DNA from: Lysobacter sp.
GTDB taxonomy: Bacteria; Pseudomonadota; Gammaproteobacteria; Xanthomonadales; Xanthomonadaceae
DNA length: 64,000 nt
NCBI GenBank assembly: GCA_008015835.1
Contig: SSGH01000024.1
Coordinates: 1-64,000 of the forward strand
Direction: 5' to 3'
Part shown: piece after piece, positions 1 to 7,032 of the stretch
Layout: every line of letters begins with the position of its first letter
Numbering within the stretch: position 1 is the first letter of the stretch
Notes under the pieces: model-generated
The model's input: the letters and a program-made list of their open reading frames with translations, nothing else
Database searches by the model: none
What the model was told of the DNA's origin: nothing
Program-made: the position numbers and the translations under genes

Positions 1-1
1 C

Positions 2-1171
2 CGCGATGCGCAGTACGCGGCCTTGCGCGCGCGCCGCAGCGGCCTGCGCCGCAACGATTTCGGCGAAGGCGCGGTCGCGGCGGCGGCGTTGGACACATGG
101 ATCGGCCGGGTCGACGGCGTCGAAGACGTGCGCTTGCCCGATGCGCTGGCCGAACTCGATTGCCGCAACAATCGGCTGGCGTGGTTGGCGCTGCAGCAAG
201 ACGGCGCGTTCGATGCCGCGCAAGCGCTGGGCGCGCGCTACGGCGCCGAGCGCGTGGCGATCGTCGTCGGCACCTCCACCTCCAGCATCGGCTGCAGCGA
301 AGAGGCGTACACGCGCTTCGAGCGCGACGCCGACGGCGCGTCGGTTTTTCCCGCCGATCTGCGCCGCCCTTTGCTGCACACGCCGCATTCGCTCGGGCAC
401 TTCTTGCAACGCGCCACCGGGTTGCGCGGGCCGTGTGTCACCGTGGCGACGGCGTGTTCGTCCAGCGCGAAAGTCTTCGCGCAGGCGGCGCGCACGATTC
501 GCGCCGGTTTGGCCGATGCGGCCTTGGTCGGCGGCGTCGATACCTTGTGCGGCAGCGTGCTGTTCGGCTTCAACGCGCTGGGCTTGGTCTCGCAGCGCCC
601 GTGTTTGCCGTTCGATGCGCGACGCGATGGATTGTCGTTGGGCGAAGCCGGCGGTTTCGCGATTCTGGAACGGCTCGACGCGGTCGATCCCGCGAACGCG
701 CCGTTGCGCCTGTGCGGCTACGGCGAAAGCAGCGATGCGCACCACATGTCCACGCCGCATCCGGAAGGCCTGGGCGCGCGCAATGCGATGGAGGAAGCGA
801 TCGCGCGCGCCGGCATCGCCCCGAGCGATGTGGGTTATCTCAATCTGCACGGCACCGCGACGCCCGCGAACGACACGGTGGAAGCGATCGCGGTCGCGGG
901 TTTGTTCGCCGATCATCCGGCGCTGCACGCCAGTTCCACCAAAGGCTGGACCGGGCACACGCTGGGCGCCGCCGGCATCGTCGAATCGGTGTTCGCTTTG
1001 CTCGCGCTGGAGCGCGGCCTGCTACCGGGCATGCTCGGCAGCGAACAACGCGACCCGGCCTGCGGCCCGCAAATCCGGTTCGACGACGCCGAGCGCAAGA
1101 TCCGCTACTCGATGAACAATTCCTTCGGTTTCGGCGGCAACAACTGCTCGCTGGTGTTCGGTCGCGTATGA
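2..1171 (+). CDS. Beta-ketoacyl-ACP synthase of aryl-polyene cluster (5'-truncated)
   Basis: Condensing enzyme that would extend the aryl-polyene chain by decarboxylative Claisen condensation on ACP-bound acyl groups in the cytoplasm. The reading frame is open from base 2 into codons typical of a KS N-terminus (AQYAALRARRSGL), so the true start lies upstream of the window. The ATG at 23 is probably internal. The full Cys-His-His triad is visible: TACSSS (Cys near nt 455), HGTATPANDT and GWTGHTLGAAG. It is therefore a catalytic KS, unlike its neighbour. The stop overlaps the ATG of the next gene (ATGA), indicating translational coupling. By analogy with E. coli ape clusters it resembles the ApeO/ApeR type; which of the two is inference. 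Confidence 0.9.
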   Translation, partial: RDAQYAALRARRSGLRRNDFGEGAVAAAALDTWIGRVDGVEDVRLPDALAELDCRNNRLAWLALQQDGAFDAAQALGARYGAERVAIVVGTSTSSIGCSEEAYTRFERDADGASVFPADLRRPLLHTPHSLGHFLQRATGLRGPCVTVATACSSSAKVFAQAARTIRAGLADAALVGGVDTLCGSVLFGFNALGLVSQRPCLPFDARRDGLSLGEAGGFAILERLDAVDPANAPLRLCGYGESSDAHHMSTPHPEGLGARNAMEEAIARAGIAPSDVGYLNLHGTATPANDTVEAIAVAGLFADHPALHASSTKGWTGHTLGAAGIVESVFALLALERGLLPGMLGSEQRDPACGPQIRFDDAERKIRYSMNNSFGFGGNNCSLVFGRV

Positions 1172-1965
1172 ACATGCTGATCGATCCGCTTACTGCCCGC
1201 ATCGAAGGCATCGCGTTCTGGGCGAACGGTCTGCCGTCGTGGGCCGACGCGCAAGCGTTCGTCGCCAACGGCGCGCTACCGGAGAACGCCGCGACCAAAC
1301 CCTCGCCGCAGTTGCTGCCGCCGAACGAACGGCGACGCGCGCCGGAATCGGTCGCGGTGGCGCTGGATGTCGCGCTGGCCGCATGCACGATGGCGAATCG
1401 CGATCCGGCGACGTTGCCGTCGGTGTTCGCTTCCACGCACGGCGATCTGTCGATCACCGATTACATGTGCGCCACGCTCGCGGACGACCCGCGTGCGGTG
1501 TCGCCGACCAAATTCCACAACTCCGTGCACAACGCCGCGGCGGGCTATTGGACCATCGGCGCGGGCTGCATGCGCGCGGCCACCGCGATCAGTGCGTACG
1601 ACGCGAGTTTCGCCGAAGGCATGATCGATGCGTTGGCGCAATTGGCCGACGGCGCCGACGCGGTGTTGCTCGTGGGGTACGACACCGGCGCCACCGGCCC
1701 GCTGCGTTCGGTGCACGCATGCACGGGCTTGCTCGGCGGCGCTTTGGTGCTGTCGCGCGCCGACGCGAACGCGTCCGGCCCGTGGATGACCGTCTCGCTC
1801 GGCGACGGCGAAGCGTCCGCGCCCGGCGCGCTCGGTCGTCATGCCGGCGGCAATGCGATGGCGCCGATGCTGCCGCTCTTCGACGCGCTGGCCGCGCGCG
1901 CGCCGCGAGCGGCGCTGCACGCCGGCCCAGGACGCGCGTTGCTGCTGGAGTTCGCGTATGACTGA
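1168..1965 (+). CDS. Beta-ketoacyl synthase-like chain-length factor
   Basis: A 265-residue protein related to the N-terminal half of ketosynthases, of the kind that pairs with a catalytic KS in aryl-polyene clusters (ApeC-like). Near the middle it keeps a KS-like stretch, SVHNAAAGYWTIGAGC, but I see no TACSS nucleophile motif and no HGT motif. A non-catalytic chain-length role fits better than catalysis. It overlaps the upstream KS by 4 nt and the downstream glycosyltransferase by 8 nt, so the three are probably translated as a coupled set. That it forms a KS-CLF dimer with the upstream protein is inferred from the family, not visible here. Confidence 0.8.
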   Translation: MNMLIDPLTARIEGIAFWANGLPSWADAQAFVANGALPENAATKPSPQLLPPNERRRAPESVAVALDVALAACTMANRDPATLPSVFASTHGDLSITDYMCATLADDPRAVSPTKFHNSVHNAAAGYWTIGAGCMRAATAISAYDASFAEGMIDALAQLADGADAVLLVGYDTGATGPLRSVHACTGLLGGALVLSRADANASGPWMTVSLGDGEASAPGALGRHAGGNAMAPMLPLFDALAARAPRAALHAGPGRALLLEFAYD

Positions 1966-2815
1966 GGTCAACGCGACTTTCGAGCAGGCGGCGTTCGAGC
2001 AGGCGACCTTCGAGCGGGCGGCGTTCGACCGGCACAACGTCGTCGTCGTGATTCCCGCGTTGAACGAAGCGCTGCGCATCCGCGACGTGGTGGAAGGCGC
2101 GCTGGCCGAATGCGACCGCGTGATCGTGATCGACGACGGTTCCGACGACGGCACCGCCGAGAAGATCGCCGATCTGCCGGTGACGCTGCTGCATCACCCG
2201 CAGCGCATGGGCAAGGGCGCGAGCCTGCGCGATGGCTTTCGCGAAGCGCTGCGCATGGGCGCGGCCGCGGTGCTGACCATGGACGGCGACGGTCAGCATC
2301 TGGCGGCCGATATTCCGCGCTTGATCGCCGCCGCGAATCATCATCCGAATTGCATCGCGATCGGCGCGCGTCTGCGCAAACGCGCGCAGCAGCCGACGTA
2401 TCGCCGGCTCGCCAACGAATTCGGCGATTGGGGCATCGCCTGGGGCTGCGGCTATCGCATCGCCGATACGCAGAGCGGCCAGCGCCTGTACCCGGCCGCG
2501 GTGGCGGCGCTGCAGGACGTGCCCGGCGAAGACTTCGTGTACGAAGCGCAAATCCTGATCAGCGCGGCGCGACGCTTGGGCATGGGCGCGGTGTCGGTGC
2601 CGATCGAATCGCGCTACGCCGGCGCGGGCGCGGTGGAGAAATTCCGCAAAAGCCACTTCCGCCCGTTGCGCGATCTGTACCGCATCACCTCGCACGTGGT
2701 GGTGCAGGTGTGGACGTATGGCCACGTGATTCGCGAATATCGCCGCACCCGCCATACGCCGGCGGTGATTCACGACCCGAGCGGCGAATTCGCGTCGCCG
2801 CTGCGCGATCGATAG
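1958..2815 (+). CDS. Glycosyltransferase family 2
   Basis: GT-A type glycosyltransferase of 285 residues. It likely transfers a sugar or prenyl-linked sugar during assembly of the pigment-lipid conjugate. Visible motifs are VVVIPALNEALRI, then VIVIDDGSDDGTAE for nucleotide-sugar binding, and MDGDGQH as the DxD-type metal site. The ATG at 1958 sits inside the end of the chain-length factor gene, and no better start exists. Residues about 7-23 are a short repeat of a FExAx pentapeptide, encoded by a 15-nt tandem repeat just before the catalytic fold. In E. coli ape clusters a GT2 domain is fused to an acyltransferase; here that acyltransferase is a separate gene (10077-11075). Confidence 0.88.
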   Translation: MTEVNATFEQAAFEQATFERAAFDRHNVVVVIPALNEALRIRDVVEGALAECDRVIVIDDGSDDGTAEKIADLPVTLLHHPQRMGKGASLRDGFREALRMGAAAVLTMDGDGQHLAADIPRLIAAANHHPNCIAIGARLRKRAQQPTYRRLANEFGDWGIAWGCGYRIADTQSGQRLYPAAVAALQDVPGEDFVYEAQILISAARRLGMGAVSVPIESRYAGAGAVEKFRKSHFRPLRDLYRITSHVVVQVWTYGHVIREYRRTRHTPAVIHDPSGEFASPLRDR

Positions 2816-2872
2816 CGCGAGCGATCGCTTGATCGATCGCGAGATTCGAAGAGACGATTCGAGAGCATTCCT

Positions 2873-4573
2873 ATGACGACGACCGCTTCCTCTTCTCCCA
2901 ACGTTTCTTCCGCGTCGTCTTCGACCGCGGATGTCGTGGTCCTCGGCGGGGGTCTCGCCGGTTTGACGCTGGCGATCCAACTCAAACGCCGAGATCCAGA
3001 TATTTCGGTGACGGTGCTCGAACGCCGCGCGCATCCGGTGCCGGAAGCCGCGTTCAAGGTCGGCGAATCCACGGTGGAGATCGCGGCGCATTATTTCGCC
3101 AACGTGCTCGGCCTGCGCGAGCATTTGGACACGCGGCAGTTGCGCAAGTTCGGGTTCCGTTTTTTCTTCAGCGACGGCCGTCGCGATATCGACCGCTGCA
3201 CCGAACTGGGCGTGAGCGAGATTCTGCCGACGCCGTCCTGGCAGATCGATCGCGGCCGGTTCGAAAATTTTCTCGGCGAAGAAGCGCAGCGCTACGGCGT
3301 GCGCTTTCTCGACGGCGCGGTGGTGCGCGAGCTCGATATGACCGACGACGGCGCGCCGCATCGCATCGGTTACGAGCGCGGCGGCGCGACGCACCGCATC
3401 GACGCGACCTGGGTGGTGGACGCCAGCGGGCGCGCCGGTTTGCTCAAGCGCAAGTTCGAGTTGGCCGACGGCAGCGATCACGATGCGAATGCGGTGTGGT
3501 GGCGCGTCGACGGCAAAATCGATCCGAATCTGTGGTCGGACGACGCCGATTGGCGCGCGCGCTGCACGCCGCCGGACCGTTGGCGCTCGACCAATCACAT
3601 GTGCGGCGACGGCTACTGGTTCTGGCTGATTCCGCTGTCGTCCGGCGCGCATTCGTTGGGCATCGTCTGCGACGCGGCGACGCATCCGCTGGAGACGATG
3701 AACACGCACGACAAGGCGATGGCGTGGCTGCGCGCGCATCAACCGCGCGTAGCCGACGCGCTATCGGCACCGGAACACACGTTGCAGGACTTCGCGTTTT
3801 TCCGCAAATTCACCTACGCCTGCAAACGCGTGTTCAGCGCCGATCGCTGGGCGTTGACCGGCGAAGCCGGCGTGTTTCTCGACCCGTTCTATTCGCCGGG
3901 CAGCGATTTTATCGCGATCTCGAACACGCTGATCTGCGATCTGATCGCGAAGGATCGCGAGGGCGCGCCGTTCGCGCCGTACGCCGAGCTGTACCAACAG
4001 CTCTATTTCGGGTTCTACGAGAACACGATGACGCTGTATCGCGGCCAATACCCGCTGTTCGGCGACGCGCAGGTGATGCCGCTGAAAGTGATTTGGGATT
4101 ACACCTACTACTGGGCGCTGCTCGCGCCGCTGTTCTGCGGCGATAAGCTGACCGAAGTTTCGTTGTTGGGCCGCTTGCGTCCGCAGTTCGAACGCGGGCG
4201 GGCGCTGAACATCGCCGCGCAGGCGCTGCTCCGCGCCTGGGGCGAGGCCAATCGCGCGGCGAACGCGCCCGATGCCGAAACGCTCGATGGCCGCTTGCTC
4301 GATCAGTTCCGCATCGACTGGTTCCACGAAATGAATCGCGCCCTGCACGACACGCTCGACAACCGCGCGTTCCAGCAGCGCATCGCGCAGAACGTCGCGC
4401 GCATGGAAGAGTTGGCGGCGGAATTGCTGCGGCGCGCGCGCGATGCGCATCCAGACATCGACGGCGCGCTGGACGCGGAAACCGGCATGGCGGCGCTGTT
4501 GGGCGCGGAGGCGTCGAACGGCCCCGCGCCCGCGGAACCGTCGCTGCGACCGATCTGGTACGCCGCAGCGTAA
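2873..4573 (+). CDS. FAD-dependent halogenase-like monooxygenase
   Basis: A 566-residue flavoprotein of the tryptophan/phenol halogenase family. An N-terminal dinucleotide fold starts at residue ~20 (VVVLGGGLAGLTLAIQL). The halogenase hallmark WxWxIP is present (YWFWLIP, near nt 3617). The motif LRKFGFRFFF carries a lysine where these enzymes have their catalytic Lys. The late FAD-contact region is DPFYSPGSDF. Xanthomonadins are brominated aryl polyenes, so a halogenating or hydroxylating step on the aryl end is the natural role. Halogenation versus ring oxidation cannot be decided from sequence. It is last in the plus-strand run and faces the minus-strand operon. A 57-nt gap separates it from the glycosyltransferase gene. 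Confidence 0.82.
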   Translation: MTTTASSSPNVSSASSSTADVVVLGGGLAGLTLAIQLKRRDPDISVTVLERRAHPVPEAAFKVGESTVEIAAHYFANVLGLREHLDTRQLRKFGFRFFFSDGRRDIDRCTELGVSEILPTPSWQIDRGRFENFLGEEAQRYGVRFLDGAVVRELDMTDDGAPHRIGYERGGATHRIDATWVVDASGRAGLLKRKFELADGSDHDANAVWWRVDGKIDPNLWSDDADWRARCTPPDRWRSTNHMCGDGYWFWLIPLSSGAHSLGIVCDAATHPLETMNTHDKAMAWLRAHQPRVADALSAPEHTLQDFAFFRKFTYACKRVFSADRWALTGEAGVFLDPFYSPGSDFIAISNTLICDLIAKDREGAPFAPYAELYQQLYFGFYENTMTLYRGQYPLFGDAQVMPLKVIWDYTYYWALLAPLFCGDKLTEVSLLGRLRPQFERGRALNIAAQALLRAWGEANRAANAPDAETLDGRLLDQFRIDWFHEMNRALHDTLDNRAFQQRIAQNVARMEELAAELLRRARDAHPDIDGALDAETGMAALLGAEASNGPAPAEPSLRPIWYAAA

Positions 4574-4574
4574 G

Positions 4575-4612
4575 GCGTCTTCCGAAAAGACGCGGGCCGC
4601 TTGCGCGGCCTC
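4575..4612. terminator. Hairpins between convergent pigment transcripts
   Basis: The 65-nt gap between the convergent genes ending at 4573 and 4639 holds a 7-bp stem (GCGTCTT/AAGACGC, 4575-4593). It overlaps a longer GC-rich hairpin (GACGCGGGCCGC paired with GCGGCC.CGCGTC, about 4589-4618). There is no clear U-tract, so bidirectional termination is plausible but unproven. Confidence 0.4.
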
Positions 4613-4638
4613 GCGTCTCGCTACGCGCGTCGCCGAGA

Positions 4639-5241
4639 TCAGTCGCTGACTTCCGGCGCCTCGGTCACGAAGGTGTTGACGGTCTTGTCGTAGTTGTTCT
4701 GCAAATACGCGCGCAGCATGCTGCTCAAGCGAATGAGCATGGTTTTATCGGTGGCGCCGAACGTCCACGCCGCGCCGATCGCATTCGCGCGCTGGAAGAA
4801 CGCGGGCTCGCCGACGACCTCGCCGGTTTCCGCATCGCTCAGGCGCACGGTCATGTACACCCATGAATTGCCGGCAAACCCTCCGGCGAAGAATCGTTTG
4901 CCGCCGGAGATGAAGCGGACATGCGCAATCTTCGGTTCGATCTTCAGCGTTCTGGGCGCGTCTCCGGCCGACTGCGCGTTCCACGTCTTCAGCACCGCGC
5001 CGACGCGTTCGTCGAGATTCCCCTGCAAATATTCTTTCGCGACTTCGTTGCCCTTTTGGCCGGCGTAGGGCGCGTCCATCGCCACCGGCGACAGCTCGAA
5101 ACGCTGGAACGCGTTGAGCGCCACTGCCGGCGGCGGGTTCTTGGCGTCATCGGCCGGCGGCTCGAATTTGTCGGCGGAGGCGGCGGAGGCGGCGAAAGCG
5201 AGCGACAACACCGCGGTAGCGAACAACGTGCGAATGCGCAT
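4639..5241 (-). CDS. Exported protein of unknown function, end of pigment operon
   Basis: A 200-residue protein with a clean signal peptide (MRIRTLFATAVLSLAFAASA, cleavage near ASA-AD). There is no lipobox Cys, so it is periplasmic or outer-membrane associated. The body contains GGFAGNSWVYMTVRLSDAE and TGEVVGE, a pattern I associate with DUF4410-like envelope proteins, but that assignment is weak. It is the last gene of the minus-strand aryl-polyene operon, 65 nt after the ketoreductase stop. Its location suggests a role in envelope placement or in sensing the pigment. Start chosen at the ATG at 5241 because the signal peptide begins exactly there. Confidence 0.7.
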   Translation of the reverse strand: MRIRTLFATAVLSLAFAASAASADKFEPPADDAKNPPPAVALNAFQRFELSPVAMDAPYAGQKGNEVAKEYLQGNLDERVGAVLKTWNAQSAGDAPRTLKIEPKIAHVRFISGGKRFFAGGFAGNSWVYMTVRLSDAETGEVVGEPAFFQRANAIGAAWTFGATDKTMLIRLSSMLRAYLQNNYDKTVNTFVTEAPEVSD

Positions 5242-5306
5242 GACGCGACTCCTCTGGTTCGGATGGACAGTGAAACCTCTTGAAGCGAAACGCATCGGCC
5301 GCGACG

Positions 5307-6044
5307 TCAGCTCATGGCGCCGTCGATGCCGATCACTTGGCCGTTGATGTACCCCGCGGCATCGCCGCACAGAAACGCGACCAAGGCGGCGACTTCGTCG
5401 GGCGTGCCGGCGCGACCCGCGGGCACCATCTGTTTGATCTGCTCCACCGGGAATGCGTCTTGCGCCATGCGGCCCGCGATCACGCCGGGCGCGACGACAT
5501 TCGCGGTGATCCCGCGGCTCGCCATCTCGCGCGCCAAGGATTTGCTCGCGCCGTGCAGCGCGGCCTTCGCCGCGGCGTAATTGGTTTGGCCGCGATTGCC
5601 GAGCACCGCCGCCACCGACGACACGCTGACGATGCGGCCCCAGCGCGTGCGCGCCATCGGCAACAGCAGCGGCTGGGTGACGTTGAAGAAGCCGTGCAGC
5701 GATACGTCGATCACGCGCCGCCATTGGTCTTCGCGCATGCCGGCCATCGGCGCGTCGTCGTGAATGCCGGCGTTGTTGACGACGATCTGGATCGGCCCGG
5801 TTTCCAGCAACGCGTTCAAGGCCGCGCGGGTCGCCTCGCTGTCGCTCACGTCGAACGCGACGGCTTCGGCGCTGCCGCCCGCAGCGAGAATCTCGTCGCG
5901 CACCGCTTCGGCGCGCGCAAGATGGCCGTTGGCGTGGACGACGACATGCGCGCCGGCTGCGGCTAATGCGCGGCAAATCGCGCCGCCGAGATCGCCGCTG
6001 CCGCCGGTGATGAGGGCGCGGCGTGGGGGGGATGAGTTCGACAT
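5307..6044 (-). CDS. 3-oxoacyl-ACP reductase (FabG-like, ApeQ-type)
   Basis: Short-chain dehydrogenase of 245 residues that reduces the beta-keto group of the growing polyene with NADPH. Visible elements are the glycine motif TGGSGDLG near the N-terminus, NNAG at residue ~91, SVSSVAAV with the catalytic Ser, and the YxxxK motif in TNYAAAKAAL. The length is standard for FabG. It lies in the minus-strand aryl-polyene operon downstream of the ApeP-type dehydratase, from which it is separated by the small atypical gene at 6088-6522. KR plus two dehydratase-type hotdog proteins in one operon matches the aryl-polyene elongation set. The chromosomal fabG for primary metabolism would be elsewhere. 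Confidence 0.92.
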   Translation of the reverse strand: MSNSSPPRRALITGGSGDLGGAICRALAAAGAHVVVHANGHLARAEAVRDEILAAGGSAEAVAFDVSDSEATRAALNALLETGPIQIVVNNAGIHDDAPMAGMREDQWRRVIDVSLHGFFNVTQPLLLPMARTRWGRIVSVSSVAAVLGNRGQTNYAAAKAALHGASKSLAREMASRGITANVVAPGVIAGRMAQDAFPVEQIKQMVPAGRAGTPDEVAALVAFLCGDAAGYINGQVIGIDGAMS

Positions 6045-6087
6045 TAAAATCCTCGCTGCGGCGCGAAACGAATGGATGTGCGAGCGT

Positions 6088-6522
6088 TCACCTTAACGTC
6101 CAGCACACACGATAATCGGGGCCAGCTTCGGCATACCTTTCACCCCGATCCAACAATGAGAATACCGCGCCTGCGGAACGCGCATCCGACGGTATCCGCT
6201 GACGGCTTTCGGTCAACAACGTCTCAAGTTCGTCCCAGCGCGCATCCACGCCACCGGTTCCAGGGTGTGACGACAAATTTTCTTCGCTTGCCTCGTATCG
6301 TCTATTCCAGGAGACGAAGATCCGCCATTGCTCTAGCTCCAATGCGAGCATATCGGAATCGATCGGAAACACGATAAATGTTCCCGAAGGCTCCGCCTCG
6401 CTTTCGTCGAAATTCGACAGAAATCGATGCGGCACGCCATGCACATCGGCGATGCCTGCACGAGGACCATCGTAGCGATCTAGCTCAACGTATACGCGCT
6501 CGAAACCGAATTCGACGCTCAT
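6088..6522 (-). CDS. Hypothetical protein inserted in pigment operon
   Basis: A 144-residue soluble protein that I do not recognise. It has no signal peptide or membrane segment. It is rich in aromatic and acidic residues (FGFERVYVELDRYDG, EQWRIFVSWNRRYE) and its base composition is visibly less GC-rich than its neighbours. Its ATG overlaps the TGA of the upstream dehydratase gene (ATGA at 6519-6522), so it can be translated from the pigment mRNA. Nothing in it resembles a fatty-acid or polyketide enzyme. A horizontally acquired cargo gene or a small regulatory or immunity-type protein are both possible; neither is supported by a motif. Confidence 0.7.
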   Translation of the reverse strand: MSVEFGFERVYVELDRYDGPRAGIADVHGVPHRFLSNFDESEAEPSGTFIVFPIDSDMLALELEQWRIFVSWNRRYEASEENLSSHPGTGGVDARWDELETLLTESRQRIPSDARSAGAVFSLLDRGERYAEAGPDYRVCWTLR

Positions 6523-6947
6523 GACTGCAACATCACCGCCGCGCGCCCTTCGGCGATCAAGCGGCCCGCATGCGCGATGCGGAACGCGTACTGCTGGCTA
6601 GCCTCGCTTTCGGCCAGCACCTCCGCTTCGCATTCCAAGGCGCCGGGCAGATCGTCGATCCGCGCGACATGCAGGCGCACGTCGCGCAGCGCGACCAGAA
6701 ACCCGACTTTCGGCGCGCCGCCGGATGCCGCGCCGCGCAAACCGCCGTGGACCGCCATCGCCTGCGCGCCGTATTCGCACAGATGCACCGCGCGCAGGCG
6801 GCCGTCGCTGCGCAGCGGGTGCGCGGCATCGCGATGTCCGTCGCTGCGCAGCCGCACGCTGCACGCGTCCCAGGCCAGCACCTCGTCCCACAGGCACATC
6901 GCGCCTTTGTGCGGGATCAACGTTTCGATGGCGACGCGGTCGGTCAT
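6519..6947 (-). CDS. Hotdog 3-hydroxyacyl-ACP dehydratase (ApeP-type)
   Basis: A 142-residue hotdog-fold protein that would dehydrate 3-hydroxyacyl-ACP intermediates of the aryl polyene. The N-terminal motif LIPHKGAMCLWDEV carries the catalytic-type His of this family. In E. coli ApeP acts with ApeI (here 11072-11446). I chose the ATG at 6947. A second ATG at 6953 would add two residues, and anything further upstream runs into the REP hairpin at 6960-7032. Stop and start overlap (ATGA) with the following small gene. Length and motif spacing look intact. Confidence 0.82.
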   Translation of the reverse strand: MTDRVAIETLIPHKGAMCLWDEVLAWDACSVRLRSDGHRDAAHPLRSDGRLRAVHLCEYGAQAMAVHGGLRGAASGGAPKVGFLVALRDVRLHVARIDDLPGALECEAEVLAESEASQQYAFRIAHAGRLIAEGRAAVMLQS

Positions 6948-6959
6948 GGGCATGCCCGT

Positions 6960-7032
6960 GTAGGAGCGCCGGAAGGCGCGACCGAATGGCGATTGAGGCT
7001 CATGGTGCGGTCGCGCCTTCCGGCGCTCCCAC
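6960..7032. repeat. REP hairpin, family C, overlapping exporter 3' end
   Basis: Two 23-nt arms (6962-6984 and 7009-7031) are inverted copies with one mismatch. Their core is GGAGCGCCGGAAGGCGCGAC. The same family recurs at 60286-60366 and 60474-60535. The right arm is translated as the C-terminus of the exporter gene that ends at 7000. Confidence 0.85.

Noticed and set aside
1589-3742. A 717-codon minus-strand open frame
   Set aside because: It is antisense to the chain-length factor, glycosyltransferase and flavoprotein genes, which have clear motifs and overlaps. The translation is His/Arg-rich without a fold.
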